From NCBI GenBank assembly GCA_013407085.1, contig JACCGJ010000230.1, forward strand, positions 33,875 through 97,874: a DNA stretch of 64,000 bases, in the 5' to 3' direction. The notes under the pieces were generated by a model. That model was not told the DNA's origin and made no database searches. It saw only the letters and a list, made by a program, of their open reading frames with translations. Both the position numbers and the translations under genes were made by a program. Every line of letters starts with the position of its first letter. Within the stretch, counting starts at the first letter, position 1. The DNA is from Atriophallophorus winterbourni (Eukaryota; Platyhelminthes; Trematoda; Plagiorchiida; Microphallidae). Below, one piece after another: positions 10,734 through 22,071 of the stretch.

Positions 10734-11700
10734 ATGGATCAGAGTAAATTAGAAATTTTTCTCGAACAGCAAATAAAGTTGATGGAATTAATAATTCAAA
10801 GTAAAATTCCAGGTACTCTAGCGCTAATGTCACGTTCGAGACGTGGTTCCGTAGGTATGATGATGTATTCCGCGTAGATTTTGCCGCACAGGACGATGCA
10901 TGGAAAGTTAGACTCCTACTTCGCAAACTTGTCCCCAGTGAACTCGATAAATATTGTAACTTTATCTTGCCACGAAACCCACGCGACCGTTCATTCATAC
11001 AGACGGTCGAAACACTGAAACAACTATTTGGAGTCAGGTCATCACACTTTAACACACGTTATCGTTGCCTAAAACTGGTTATGCAGGTATCCGACGATTT
11101 CTCAACACACATGGGCATTGTTAACAGAGAGTGTGAGCGGTTTAAGCTTCGTTCACTAACGGATGATCAATTTAAATCGCTCATATTTATATGCAGTCTC
11201 CAGTATTCCAGTTTCACAGATATCATGACCCGGCTCCTTAATCGATTGGAACAGGGCCCTTAACTCACGCTCCAAGCCATTGGTGACGAATATCTTCGAT
11301 TGGTAAATCTCCAACGGGATTCGGCTATGGTCCAATATGGGGGCCATGGCAAAGCTGCAGTTAATCTCCAACGGGATTCCTCTATGGTCCACCCTGGGGA
11401 TCATGACAAACATGCAGTACATTTAATCCATAAGAAGATACGCATTCTTGGCCCGAATCAACCTGGTTCCCAGAAACCAACTTCATTTTGCCAGGATCCA
11501 AGAAGCCTCCTTTCGCGTGTTGACTATGCGGCGCATGGCATTCCGTCAAATTCTGCCCGTTCAAGCAACACCGATGTCAACGATGTAACATCTTTGGTCA
11601 CAAGGATGGTTTCTGTCAACAGAGTATTGATCGCTCGAGGTCTGCACACAAGCCTTCGAAAAAGTCTCTCAGTCTTTCTTCTACATTCCAGGTCAACGCA
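10734..11700 (+). pseudogene. gypsy gag (capsid and zinc finger), frameshifted
   Basis: A start ATG at 10734 lies 30 bp after the LTR (MDQSKLEIFLEQQIKLMELI). A frameshift near 10835 leads to a capsid-like stretch with FRVDFAAQDDAWKVRLLLRK and LVPSELDKY, characteristic of gypsy gag. A stop at about 11261 and another frameshift precede the zinc finger at about 11520-11620 (CPFKQHRCQRC, then GHKDGFC). Between 11300 and 11400 there is an imperfect duplicated segment encoding VNLQRDS twice. The gene is not translatable as one protein. Confidence 0.75.
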
Positions 11701-12180
11701 GCCGATCGGAGAAAATTCGCAATGGTTCAGATCAACGATCAATCTGTTCGATTGCAGTTGGACACTGCATCGGACATTACGATCATTTCCTGAAAACTCT
11801 GGCGGAAACTTGGTTCCCCACAACTCAAACCTACGACACAGACTGCCACCAGTGCCTGTAGAGGTTCCGTACAGCTGACTGGACAGCTACAATGCCAAAT
11901 CTCATTCGGAAGCTCAACGGTCGTAGGCACGTGTTACGTGTCTAATTCACAACTCAACCTGTTTGGCCTCGATTGGTGAGATCTTCTCGATTTGGCTCGC
12001 TTTCCGATCAGTGCAATCTGCAATCAAGTACAAGCAACCGAAACACTGCAGAAAAAGCGAGACGTGATAATGCTTGAACATGCAACCGTGTATACAAACG
12101 AACTTGGAACATGTAACATGACGCAAGCTAATCTCCATCTCAAAATGACGCAAAGCCTGTATTCCGCCCGAAACGACCTT
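11700..12180 (+). pseudogene. gypsy aspartic protease region
   Basis: The motif VRLQLDTASDITIIS at about 11745-11790 is the retropepsin active-site loop (D-T-A-S, where D-[ST]-G/A is usual). A stop codon follows directly at about 11791. Downstream, the frame reads NLFGLDWLDLL near 11957-11990, the conserved end of retroviral-type proteases. The region to 12180 leads into RT in disrupted frames. Confidence 0.7.
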
Positions 12181-13545
12181 TGCCGTACGCATCCCTACCA
12201 CAAGTCGAAGCTGAACTTCAAAGGCTACAGGATCAAGTTGTTCTGGTTCCAGTAACGTACTCTGCCTGGGCAGCACCCATCGTTGTCGTGAAAAAGCCGA
12301 ATGGATCCATCCGAATCTGCGCCGATTTTTCAACTGGTTTGAATGCCGCTTTAGAAAATCACCACTATCCATTACCGGTCGCGGATGATTTTTTCACAAT
12401 GCTCAATGGTGGTAAGTACTTCGCGAAGCTCGACCTAGCTGACGCCTATCTGCAGATCGATGTGGCACCTGATTCACGAGAACCGCTAACGATCAATACC
12501 CACAAGGATTGTTCCAGTATCAGCGTCTTTCTTCTGGTGTGAAGACTGCTCCAATTGTTTTCCAACAACTGATGGACACCATTATGTCTGGCATCCAAGG
12601 TGTGGCCGCATACCTAGACGATCTACTCATTGTCGGTTCCTCCGAAGACGAATTCGATGGCCGCATCAACCAGACGTTGAAACGGATCGCTGAAAGTGGT
12701 TTACGCCTTCGTCTAGAGAAATGCCAGTTCTATATGAAATCAATAAAATACCTTGGTTTCATTTTCTATCAGAGTGGACGCCACCCTGACCCTGGCAACA
12801 TACAATCAATCTAGCAGATGCCGGCCTCGAAAGATGTTACATCACTGCGATCATTCCTTGGTTTGATCAGTTATTACAGTGCATTCCTGCCATCACTCCA
12901 TACTGTGCGTCCACCGCTCAATCGACTTCTTCAAAAAGATGTCCCATGGAATTGGTCAAGAGAATGCGAAACAGCTTTTATGAAGCTAAAATCATTGTTA
13001 ACATCTAACATGTTACTGACGAATTACGATTTAAAACTGCCGATCGTCGTGGCAGCCAATGCATCTGGATATGGTGTTGGTGTTGTAATTTTTCACAAGT
13101 TTCCGGATGGAAACGAGAAAGTGATTATGCATGCTTCACGATCATTGAATCCAGTTGAACGCAACTATGGTCAAATCGAAAAAGAAGCATTAGCTCTCAT
13201 CTTCGCGGTCAAACGATTACACAAGTTGATCTATAATCATCGTTTTACGTTGCTAACCGACCACAAGCCTTTGATTTCGATATTCGGCTCGAAAAAAGTA
13301 TACCAGCACATGCTGCAAACCGGTTACAACGATGGTCTCTCATACTATTGGGATACAATTTCGATATACAATATCGCCATTCCGAAGATTTTGGTCAAGC
13401 GGACGCGCTGTCCCGCCTAATCCCGGTTCGAGATCAAGCAGACGAGGATACAGTCATTGCATGCGTCTCCATCGAGCAAGCTATGCAGCGACAATTTGAT
13501 GACGCAGTGCGGGGATTGCCTGTCAAAGCTAAGGACATTAAATAA
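12180..13545 (+). pseudogene. gypsy reverse transcriptase and RNase H, broken
   Basis: The RT order is APIVVVKKPNGSIRICADFS, GKYFAKLDLADAYLQI (first catalytic Asp), FQYQRLSSGVKTAP, then AAYLDDLLIVG at about 12606-12630 with the YLDD catalytic pair. The frame shifts at about 12510, with a stop at about 12812. RNase H follows at about 12880-13545: the usual first catalytic Asp is Asn here (AANASGYGVG), while the Glu in GQIEKEALA and the Asp in LLTDHKPL are present. A frameshift at about 13340-13350 leads to the connection region (DIQYRHSEDFGQADALSR). The RNase H substitution alone should prevent replication. Confidence 0.85.
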
Positions 13546-13559
13546 TGTACGCAATCAGA

Positions 13560-14775
13560 CGAAACTTTGTTGCAAGCAATCAACCATACTCACTGTGTTT
13601 GGCCGAAAGTTACGCCTGCTGGGGAACTATTGCAATTCTACCAAAGACGTGAGTCGCTTTCAATTATTGACGAGTGCCTAATGTTCAGTGATTGCGTTGT
13701 TGGTCCAAAGTATCTACGCGATCGTGTCCTTCGACAATTCCACAATGGGTACCCAGGCATTCAACGCATGAAGGCGATCGCTCGAAGTTTCGCTTATTGG
13801 CCTGGTATGGACGCAGATATTGATCTATTCGTCAAGTCATGCCGTCAATGTCAGCAGGCAGCCAAGATGCCAAACCGTGTACCAATTGCACCATGGCCTA
13901 CGTCAGAAAAACCGTGGCAACGAATTCATGTCGATTTCGCAGGTCCAATAAACGGGGTCAAATACCTCGTCGTGGTCGATTCTTACTCGAAATGGCCCGA
14001 AATCATCGAGATGTCATATGCTACATCCAGCAACACGATCAGCGCCATGCGTCGTTTGTTTAGTCAGCATGGATTACCAGAAACTCACGTGTCCGATAAT
14101 GGCTCGCAATTCACCTCGGACGTTTTCGCCGAATTTTGCCGCCAGAACAATGTGACACATCTACGGTCGCCGCCTTACCATCCTAAGTCAAATAGCCAGG
14201 CCGAACGATTCGTCGACACATTCAAATGTGCTCTTCTGAAATCACGTGGGGAGGGGACATCCGCCGATAGTCTTCAACGTTTTCTGCTGGTTTACAGAAC
14301 TACGCCGAACGATACGTTGCCTAGCCACAAAACCCCCACCGGAGCACTCATGGGCTGGAAGCTACGCACTTGAAACAATGCTATGCTGCCCAAGTCAAAC
14401 AAACCGCCGCTCTATTAGAATCAACAGTCGTGTTTCGAACCAGGAACTGCCGTCCACGTACGAGACTACATAACATCAAGTCCACCATGGATCGATGGTA
14501 ACATCATCCGTCGCAGAGGCAGTGTATTGTTCGATGTCAAAGTTGGAAAGGGTGTCGTGACACGACACAAAAATCAGTTACGCCTGAGATCCGCAACCTC
14601 CGTCACGCTCGTCCAGATCCGGATACCACAGGACATACTGCATGAAACATTCAACCTTCCAACACCAAGTGAATGTATCACGACTGAAATACCGACTGAC
14701 CGAAGTCTGCAACCACGTCGCTGGACAACCAGACAAAGAAAACACGTGAAACCATTGCAGGTCAATCCACGCTAG
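13560..14775 (+). pseudogene. gypsy integrase
   Basis: An open frame of about 268 codons (13567-14370) carries the zinc-binding N-domain (FHNGYPGIQRMK, then SCRQCQ) and the DDE core: VDFAGP (about 13930), SDNGSQFTS (about 14092) and QAERFVDTFK (about 14200). The second His of the HHCC finger is Tyr (HNGY where H-x3-H or similar is expected). A frameshift at about 14370 separates a C-terminal basic region at 14374-14775 (VGKGVVTRHKNQLRLRS), consistent with the chromatin- or DNA-binding tail of gypsy integrases. Confidence 0.85.
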
Positions 14776-14793
14776 TCCCGGTATTAAGAATCT

Positions 14794-14805
14794 CAAAAGG
14801 GAAGG
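14794..14805 (+). promoter_or_regulatory. Polypurine tract of the gypsy element
   Basis: AAAAGGGAAGG immediately precedes the TG that opens the 3' LTR. This is the expected site of plus-strand DNA priming. Confidence 0.8.
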
Positions 14806-15113
14806 TGTTGAGGAACTATTATTATTTTCCTCAAAAACTCATTATAACTTATACCTCATTGTAATTTATGATTCTCGATTCTGATTGGTCCATTTCGTCG
14901 GCCATAATGATTCAGTGTATAAATACACACGAGCGGCAGCATAATGGCTTCATGGTCAGAGACGGTAACGCTCTTTGTCTAAACGACCTGCCTTTGTTCT
15001 TGCTACGCGTAGTGTTAAGTTTAGTAAGTCACTTGTGACTAATAGCATGAGGGTTTTCAGTGTTAAACATTTTGTTAATTAATACTTGGGTTCTACTCAT
15101 GTAATATATAACA
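14806..15113 (+). repeat. 3' LTR of gypsy element
   Basis: The 308 bp begin TGTTGAGGAAC and end ATATATAACA, giving the usual TG..CA ends. It has a single CTTG at the place where the 5' LTR holds the TRIM, so it records the pre-insertion sequence. It otherwise matches the 5' LTR with scattered substitutions and small indels. Confidence 0.9.
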
Positions 15114-15309
15114 GTAATGTAGGATTTCAAACGTTTAGAGATATTAGGAGACAAAGGCCGTAGAATAGGCTTTAATCTTCTAGAACAACAGTATAGTAGC
15201 TGGAATAAAAAACAAGAATATGAATGTTATAGATAGCATGGAAACAAGCATACAAATAAAGGAAAAATTATAATCATGATAAAAGCTTAATCAAGAATAG
15301 CGTATCGTG

Positions 15310-15990
15310 TGATAAAATGGAGCTCAATGCGGTCTTTGAAATGGGGCAGAAATAACCGAAAATGGTAGTGCGTTCCAAGAACGAGGAATCCAGATGCCAA
15401 AGGAGTGTCTGCTGCAGTCTAATCTACTGTGATGATCCTGATTTCCTGAGTATGGGGCCATTTTCATCATATGTTGAAATCAGCAACAGCTTGAGCATTT
15501 TTGTGGGCGGTAGATCACAGCTAGTAGAGCAGAGACACTGTTTCTGAGCTTCAAGCGGCACACCTTGGAACCTATGGTTTGCAGACGAATGTGAGATAGT
15601 GGTTCACAGTGGAGTTTGGCGTTATAATACAAGATAACACCACCCTTGGTTGGACGATCTTTCCGAAAGACAATCATACTAGGAAGTGAAATTTCAGTGT
15701 CTGTAACGGAAGATGATAACCATGTCTCAGTCACAGCTATCACGTCGAAGTGTTGAGAAGCTTGTCGAACACGAAGTTCAAGAAGTTTACTGAGCAGGCT
15801 TTGGGCGTTCGCATAAAATCACTTCAGGATTTCGCGCGATAGGGCGGAGTCTGCAGAGTTCTTTTGTACTTTCATTATGCCGATCCTGAAAATACCGGCT
15901 GCGATAAGTTTTTGATGCACTAACACTTCCATCGGCAGAAGCACACTGAAACTTGTCGATTCGCTTCAGAAGGGCTCGGAACGGCGAATC
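15310..15990 (-). pseudogene. LINE fragment: endonuclease N-terminus fused to RT C-terminus
   Basis: On the minus strand, 15743-15480 encodes VTETWLSSSVTDTEISLPSM and GGVILYYN, then LLAVIYRP, i.e. the first part of an APE endonuclease. Beyond about 15470 the frame breaks. At about 15420-15310 a segment resembles the end of LINE ORF2 (HFKDRIELHF compares with FKERIDIHF at 63.5 kb). The middle of the element has been deleted. The 15665-15975 part repeats 9665-9979. Confidence 0.65.
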
Positions 15991-16505
15991 TCGGAACGTG
16001 CAAAACTTTTGTATTGGTGTCAACATTGTGACGCATCATTCACCATGGATTCTGATTGAAAAGTTACTTTCAGTATGCGGGGCCAAGAGCCCTTGTATCT
16101 CAGAGAGAAGCAACAGGTTCACGCTGGTATTCCTCAATTACTAACAATTAATGGTCTGACAACGACTGTGAAAGATGCAGCAAATGTCTTGAGAGCGCAT
16201 TCCATGCCAATCTTCCGAAATTCGTCACAGGCGTTAACAATTTTTCCCTCGCCCCCTCTTCCTTTCGATATATCTTCTGTTACATTTGTGAACCCCTTGC
16301 CTTCTATTTATATGATACTGCCGAAGTGACAGGCGACTGAAGGGAAGGAATAATAACGCCAATATTCAAAGGTGAATTCACTAAAGTTCGTTGATGTGTG
16401 AGGAACCTCTTCGCGGCGCGGGAAGTTCGGGCCGCCGCATTGAGTGCTGAGACTCCAATAGATGTTAAATTAATTGATTTCAGCAAAGCATTTGATCTTA
16501 TACCA

Positions 16506-16730
16506 CGGATGTGCAATCGTGCAGCATTTCTGTGCTCTACGGCTAACACCGTGCTAAATTGATTGGCCAACGGTAGTGAGCTGCATGCTGAAACACGCGG
16601 GAGTCTCACCACCATTTCTATTTCCCCTCATATCTGTCTAGGCCTGGGCAACCTGACAAAATCTTAGCCCACGTGCAGTCTCTGACTGTGCGGAACTTTG
16701 CCTGGATCAGGCTTGTGCTTTCATACATAC
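16506..16730 (+). mobile_element. SINE-like repeat, full length
   Basis: This is a full-length member of the ~230-bp family, running from CGGATGTGCAATCGTGCAG to the tail TTTCATACATAC. It interrupts the RT of the surrounding LINE just after LIDFSKAFDLIP. A short ATACC-like duplication is possible but not clear. No pol III A/B boxes are obvious. Confidence 0.8.
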
Positions 16731-17117
16731 CCAAGCTTGAGGCCGTCGGTATCGCTGGATTTGTACTCAAGTGGATCAATGATTTCGTCAGCGGAAGATT
16801 CAGCCGAATAGAGATAAATTGAATGCTGTCTAAAGCTACCCTGGCCACATCTCGTGTTCCACAGGGTTCAGTTCTTGGACGATTTCCGTTCAAAGTGTTT
16901 GTCAATGATTTGCCTGTTTTATTGAATGGAAACTGCTTGTTTTATTCTGACGACCTAAATATGTGAGGCGCGGTCGGTACAAATGCGGACGGAGTGGTCT
17001 TGCAAAGGAAATTAAATCAGTTACAAGTCTGGTCAGTCGGCTGGAAACTCCCAATAAATCCAGCGGTGTGTAGCTGTGTACGTAGAACCTGGATCGGTGA
17101 CGATGACATACTCTCTT

Positions 17118-17328
17118 GATGGATGTCCAATCGTGCAGCATTTCTGTGCTGTGCGGCTAACATTGTGCTAAATTGATTGGCCAACGGTAGTGAGCTTCAT
17201 GCTGAAACACGCTGGAGTCTCACCACCATTTTTATTTCCTAATCATCTGTCTAGGCCCGGGCAATCTGTCGGTATCTTAGCCAACGTGCAGTCTCTGACT
17301 GTGCGGCTCTTTGCCTGGATCATACATA
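17118..17328 (+). mobile_element. SINE-like repeat with target-site duplication
   Basis: The copy runs from GGATGTCCAATCG to a CATA tail. It is flanked by CATACTCTCTT at 17107-17117 and again at 17329-17339, a clear target-site duplication. The segment before the tail lacks about 15 bp found in other copies (aggcttgtgctttc). Confidence 0.82.
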
Positions 17329-17640
17329 CATACTCTCTTATCAAGTCTGTACAATGTGAGAGAGATCTGGGGTACTTGTGTCGGAATCCTCCCGAAAAGC
17401 ACTCTCTGCTAATCGGACATTATGTGCAGTTCGGCTATCTTATTCAGTGATAACTCCTAATATATTCAAGATAATCTGTGGCTCGTATATCAGACCTATT
17501 TATGAATAATGTCTGTTAGCATGCTATCCATTATCAAAAGGAGAGACAGCTATCTTCAAGGAGGTTTAGCGGAGAACAACAAAAATGGTGGAATGTCTAC
17601 ATTTTGCGAAGTTGCGTGTGTATCAACTCGAGCACAGACG

Positions 17641-18180
17641 TAGACGCTGGGGCTCAGCGTGCACGCAAGGTACGTTTTCGGCTGAAATCAGTGCTATTGA
17701 GCAGAAGACGTGATGTTTTCCTGCCACTGTACAAGGCATTAGTTCGGCCGCATCTTGAATACTGTGTTCAGGCGTGGTGTCCTCACTACAAAAAGGACAT
17801 CCTTCAACTTGAAAGCGTACAGCGCCTCGCAACTCGCATGATTGGAGGTCAGCGAGGGAAACCGTACGCTGTGCGCCTAATGTCTCTCGATCTTTTCTCC
17901 CTTAGGCGCCGTCGTTTTAGAGGTGACTAAGTAGAAACCTTAAGGATATTGAAGGGTTTGAGTGGCGTGCAATTGAACGACTTCTTTACCTTAAGCCCCG
18001 AGCTGGGCACCCGGGGCCACTCACTTAAACTTGCTAAGAAACGATGTCGGCTAGACTCCAGGAAACACTTTTTTAGCCTTAGGGTTGCTAACTCCTGGAA
18101 AAATTTTCCAGAAGAGCATATATCCTGCAGTACCATGTCTAGTTTTAAGCAGTACGTTCAACTTGGTTTTATTTCCCACG
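17641..18180 (+). mobile_element. CR1-like LINE (family A), ORF2 C-terminal fragment
   Basis: Frames at 17650-17930 and 17949-18150 encode the thumb and C-terminus of family A ORF2 (RPHLEYCVQAWCPHYKKDI, VQRLATRMI, TRGHSLKLAKKRC). There is an in-frame TAA at about 17928, inside RRRFRGD*VETLRILKGL. Both ends are truncated: upstream it abuts the diverged LINE, and downstream the leader of the next element begins before any 3' UTR appears. Confidence 0.75.
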
Positions 18181-18346
18181 CTGTTCCACATAATCTATTT
18201 CCAAATAGCTGTTCTCCGGTTTTGCTGTAAATTGTTAATCAATTTATCGCATTATATACACACCGTAACTAGAATCAACACATTCTATTACGTTTTTGAA
18301 AATTTATATATATTTATTGTTATTCAAATTTTTAAAAAATCGAACT

Positions 18347-19461
18347 ATGCCTAAAGTTTCATATCCCTGTATTTCAATTGAATGTGGTAAGAAGGTTGTG
18401 AAACGCATAGCTTGTGATGTGTGCCAGAGATGGGCGCATCCAAAATGCTCTGGCATTCTTGCCAAGCATTATGAAACTTATTGTAAAAATAGTTTCATGG
18501 AATGGGTATACTGGGAGTGTAAGAGAAACGCAAGGGAGGTATTCCTGAGGACCTCTGCTAGTAGTTTAAACAATGTTGTAGCAAATAGTAAGAGTTCTCC
18601 GTTGTCCTACGCCGAGCTCGTAAGAAAAAGAACAACCCCGCCAACAAAACCCGACCCTGTCCGCAGTACCATCGGTAAGAATCAAAAAGCAACACAGGGG
18701 GAAAGTACCCTAAAAAGAAAACCGTCGATAGCGGTAAATGTCCGGTAATAACACTGCAAGCTAACTACGTTGTTTTAGAAAGGCAAATAAATGCCTTAGA
18801 TGAGCAAGTTAGTAAGCTTGCTGCACCCCATAAAATGGCGGAAACGAGGCCATCTCGTACTCTCCTCATCTTAAATAAGGAAGAGCCGCTGATTCGCGAA
18901 ACCAAATCCCGGCGCCAAATGGACCGTTCCAGGGTTCAAGACATTTTGCGCATGGCAGGGCTAATTAACTGCCAGGTAAAAAGGGTCCATCGTGTAGGCC
19001 GGTGGAACCCAACGGTAAGTAGCGCTCGTCCGATCTTGATAGAATTTATGAACCAGCAGGACAGGGATACGCTTCTTTTAAAAAGTGCTTACCTTGAGCG
19101 CTACACAAATGGGCGATTCAAAGTTGTCCAGGATAAGGGGCCTCAACCACATTTTCATGGAAAGCGTTCAAAAACGCCCATGACTGGCTTGAAAACTCCC
19201 ATAAAAGGGATCAACCTTAGCCACCATAAAATGTTTAAGTCATCTGCGGTAGTTGTCATTGAAGATGTACTCCAAAATGGGCCGCCAGTAGAATACGAGC
19301 GCATGAAAAACTCGCTTTTCAGTAAGCTTCTGAACGAGGAGAATCTATGTACAACTGCCATTAGGCCGGTGCAAGCTCGTTCGCAAGGGCAGTCTAGCCA
19401 CTTATCAACTTCTCCGGTTTCAAAAAACGGGGTGCTCCCACCCCGAGTAAAGTTAGTTTAA
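18347..19461 (+). pseudogene. LINE ORF1 (PHD finger plus RRM-like domain), frameshifted
   Basis: The start ATG at 18347 is followed by the PHD-like finger (CDVCQRWAHPKCSGI, then a mutated YWECKRN where the last CxxC is expected). The frame stops at 18748. A second frame from about 18760 to 19459 encodes the coiled or basic and RRM-like C-terminal part (RTLLILNKEEP, CQVKRVHRVGRWN, SARPILIEFMNQQDRDTLL). One frameshift joins the two. ORF1 proteins of this type act as nucleic-acid chaperones in LINE particles. The loss of a Cys in the finger suggests decay. Confidence 0.75.
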
Positions 19462-19469
19462 AATGTGCG

Positions 19470-22071
19470 CAGAATAGAAATACCCGTGTACTGTACACAA
19501 ATGCTTGCAGTATACGTAATAAATGGGGTGAGCTGCAGCTTGCTGCACTGGAAAACCAGGTCGACATAATTGCCATCTTCGAATCATGGTTGAAACCAAA
19601 TGATCATGTTCCGTCATTTGTATCAACTAAGTATGCCATCTATCGTCAGGATAGGGATACTGGTGCTACGGGAGAGGGAGTGGCAATTATGATACACGAA
19701 GATCTCCCCCACAGTGAGACATCGATAAAGATCGCTTCTCACTCAATCCAACTAACATCGGTATTTCTTACTGTCGCTAGGAGAAGACTGGCGCTTGCAT
19801 GTGCTTATAGAAGCCCGACTGCTTCATCATTAGACGAACAATTACTGATGTACACATTGGAAGTACTGAAAGGGCAATGCAAATCATTACTAATTGTCGG
19901 AGACTTCAATCTCCCGGGCATTGATTGGCGTACTGAAATTTTTTCACCAGAGTCAGTTGAGTCGCAATATTTAGACTGGTTTCATGTTAGGGCCTTTTAT
20001 CAACATGTCAGGGAACATACAAGGTTTAGGACAGGACATACTCCGTCAACTTTAGATTTGGTTCTATCGTCTCATGAAAGATATATTCATGGAATCAAAT
20101 ACCTTTTGCCACTAGGCAAGAGCGACCACGCTGTAATTTTTCTTGACTGGACTTTAGTGCATCCTAGTCCCCAAGTAAACATGTCCCGCAACTTTGGTCG
20201 AATGGCCATCGTCCAACTACGAACTCAAGCAATGAATCTAAGTTGGGAACCAGACGAATTAGAACCTAGTGTAGAAATCAGGTGGAATATTATAAAAGGG
20301 CACCTTTCACAACCACAGGATAATTTTGCTCTTCTACAACCAGTGAGAAGGCGAGGAAAACCACCCTGGTGGAGCGCGTCTATTCGCAAGGCAATTAGAT
20401 GTCGTGAACGTAGCTGGAGGGCTTACAAATTCTGTGGAACTCACAGATCTAGACTGCAGTACATACTGATCAGAAATTCAGCTGTTGCGCTGCAAAGGAA
20501 AGCTAAAAGGGACTTCGAATCCCGACTTGCCAAAAAAGCAAAGATTAACTTGAAACTTTTTATGGCTATGTTCAGTCCAAGCGATCATTAAGAGAAGAAA
20601 TAGGTACGTTAGTGCTGGACGATGGCAATACGGCTTTGACTGCACCGGAAAAAGCCGATGCGTTGCATTCATTCTTCTGCAGTGTTTATCGGCGCGATTC
20701 AGGTAACTGTTTAGAAACTCACGAGTGCAGAGCACCTCCCTTTAGCTCGGTGGAGGTTAATCAGGAAATGGTCACCACAGTTCTGTCGCAGCTGGATAAA
20801 ACTAATTCAGCTGGCCCCGACGGTATACATCCGGCTATTCTTCAACCGCTCGCGAATATAGTTAGCCTTGCAATCAGAAATCTTTTCGAAGCTACCTTAC
20901 TCCAGGGTATACTACCGGATGATTGGAAACGAGCGGCGGTAATAGCCATATACAAAAAGGGTCCCATTTCGGATGTACGCAACTACAGGCCAGTAAGCCT
21001 GACAAGCATTCTTTGCAAGTGCTTGGAAAAAATCATTCGGCATCAGGTATGTAAACATTTGGTAGCCAATTCCCTACTATCCGATGCCCAGCACGGATTC
21101 TGGAAAGGAAGGTCCTGCCTAACCAATCTTTCTAAGCTTTCTGGACGAAGTGACATTACGCCTCGATGAAGGGAGAGTAGTCGAAGTCTGCTATCTTGAT
21201 TTTCAAAAGGCATTTGACTCGGTGAACCATAGGTACCTTCTGCACAAACTAAGTATGTGTGGCGTCACAGGTGACCTACATCGATGGTTAGACAGCTTCT
21301 TAACTAATCGCACTAACTATGTTAGAATTGCAGGGGAGTGCTAACAGGAATCACAGATTCTCAGTGGAGTACCTCAAGGCTAGGTGCTTGGTCCATTACG
21401 TTTTCTTATTTTTGTAAACGACCCGGCAGCGTGCTTGAGTTCACGCTGCTTCCTGTTTGCTGATGATGTTAAGATCCTAGGAACCGACTGTAAGGATACG
21501 CTTATCTTTGATTTAGAAAAAGTAATCGAGTGGACAAAGACCTGGGACTTGTCACTACACCTGGGGAAGAGCTGTCTTCTGACGACTGATGTAACGACAA
21601 CCCAACTAGAAGTTGATGAAGGAACTATCAGAATAGCGGCTGCTCAGAAAGTAAAGGATCTTGGCATTACTATAACAGGCGATTTTAAATGGGCTATTCA
21701 ACGTGCTGAAGCGGCAAACTAGGCTCGCAGAGAATTATTCAGACTTCGCTCAGCGTTATCTTGCCGAAAACCTTCAATCTTCATTCCCTTATACAAAGAA
21801 GTCGTTGGAGTACTGCGCTCAATCCTGGGCACCGTACTTAAAAAATGATATAGCATGTCTCGAAATGGTCCAGCGCCTTGCGACTACGATGATTGATGGT
21901 CAGGCAGGTAAAACTTATGAGGCTAGACTCAAGGACCTCGGTTTGTTCTCACTAAGGAGACGGCGGCTGCGAGGTGAACTTGCACCTAAAGCAGCTACAA
22001 GGGGTAATTGCATGAAATTTCTTATGCGTAGGCCCAGGTTGCTGGCACGTGAGCACTTTTTCAGCAACCGT
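19470..22071 (+). pseudogene. LINE ORF2 (family D): endonuclease and reverse transcriptase
   Basis: The endonuclease reads from LYTNACSIRNKWGEL (about 19497), with IFESWL replacing the usual TETWL, IVGDFNLPGIDW (about 19896) and GKSDHAVIF (about 20118). The linker with PPWWSASIRKAI ends at a stop at 20589. RT runs 20612-21169, 21150-21344 and 21384-21722 in shifted frames, with FADDVKILG at about 21457. Stops fall inside the SGVPQGSVLGP box (about 21342 and 21382). The thumb at 21703-22071 lacks its end. The protein is about 95% like the copy at 7.4-9.5 kb by eye. Confidence 0.78.

Larger units (their letters stand above)
9982..15113 (+). mobile_element. Ty3/gypsy LTR retrotransposon, CsRn1-like, inactivated
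   Basis: The complete layout is visible: 5' LTR (9982-10699, with a nested insertion), primer binding site, gag, protease, RT, RNase H, integrase, polypurine tract and 3' LTR (14806-15113). The frame is broken many times. The gag zinc finger is read as CPFKQHRC..C...GH....C, a Cys-His-Cys-Cys arrangement that I associate with the CsRn1/Kabuki clade of metazoan gypsy elements. The 5' LTR lacks the first nine bases present in the 3' LTR, and no target-site duplication is found, so the left end was damaged or recombined. Confidence 0.9.
16055..17640 (+). mobile_element. Diverged CR1-like LINE, interrupted by two SINEs
   Basis: Readable pieces are the linker (INGLTTTVKDAANVLRAHS, about 16145-16205), the RT finger and palm start (GIITPIFKG, then LIDFSKAFDLIP at about 16470-16503), the palm (VPQGSVLGRF at about 16858, then FVNDLPVLL) and the active site, where FADD is replaced by FYSDD at about 16940. 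A later thumb region reads SVITPNIFKIICGSYIRP (about 17445-17490). SINE insertions at 16506-16730 and 17118-17328 split the coding sequence. It is more diverged than families A, D and E, and ends abruptly where a family A fragment starts. Confidence 0.65.
18181..22071 (+). mobile_element. CR1-like LINE (family D), nearly full length, 3' end lost
   Basis: The leader starts GTACGTTCAACTTGGTTT, shared with the 5' ends of the LINEs at 23.8 kb and (reversed) 28.9 kb. ORF1 lies at 18347-19461 and ORF2 at about 19480-22071. The C-terminal end of ORF2 and the 3' UTR seen at 9360-9560 are missing. At 22071/22072 the sequence switches, in mid-ORF, into a family A element. Several stops show it is inactive. 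Confidence 0.8.

Noticed and set aside
14574..14796. Minus-strand Cys/Trp-rich frames opposite the integrase tail
   Set aside because: Antisense shadows of the gypsy integrase C-terminus.
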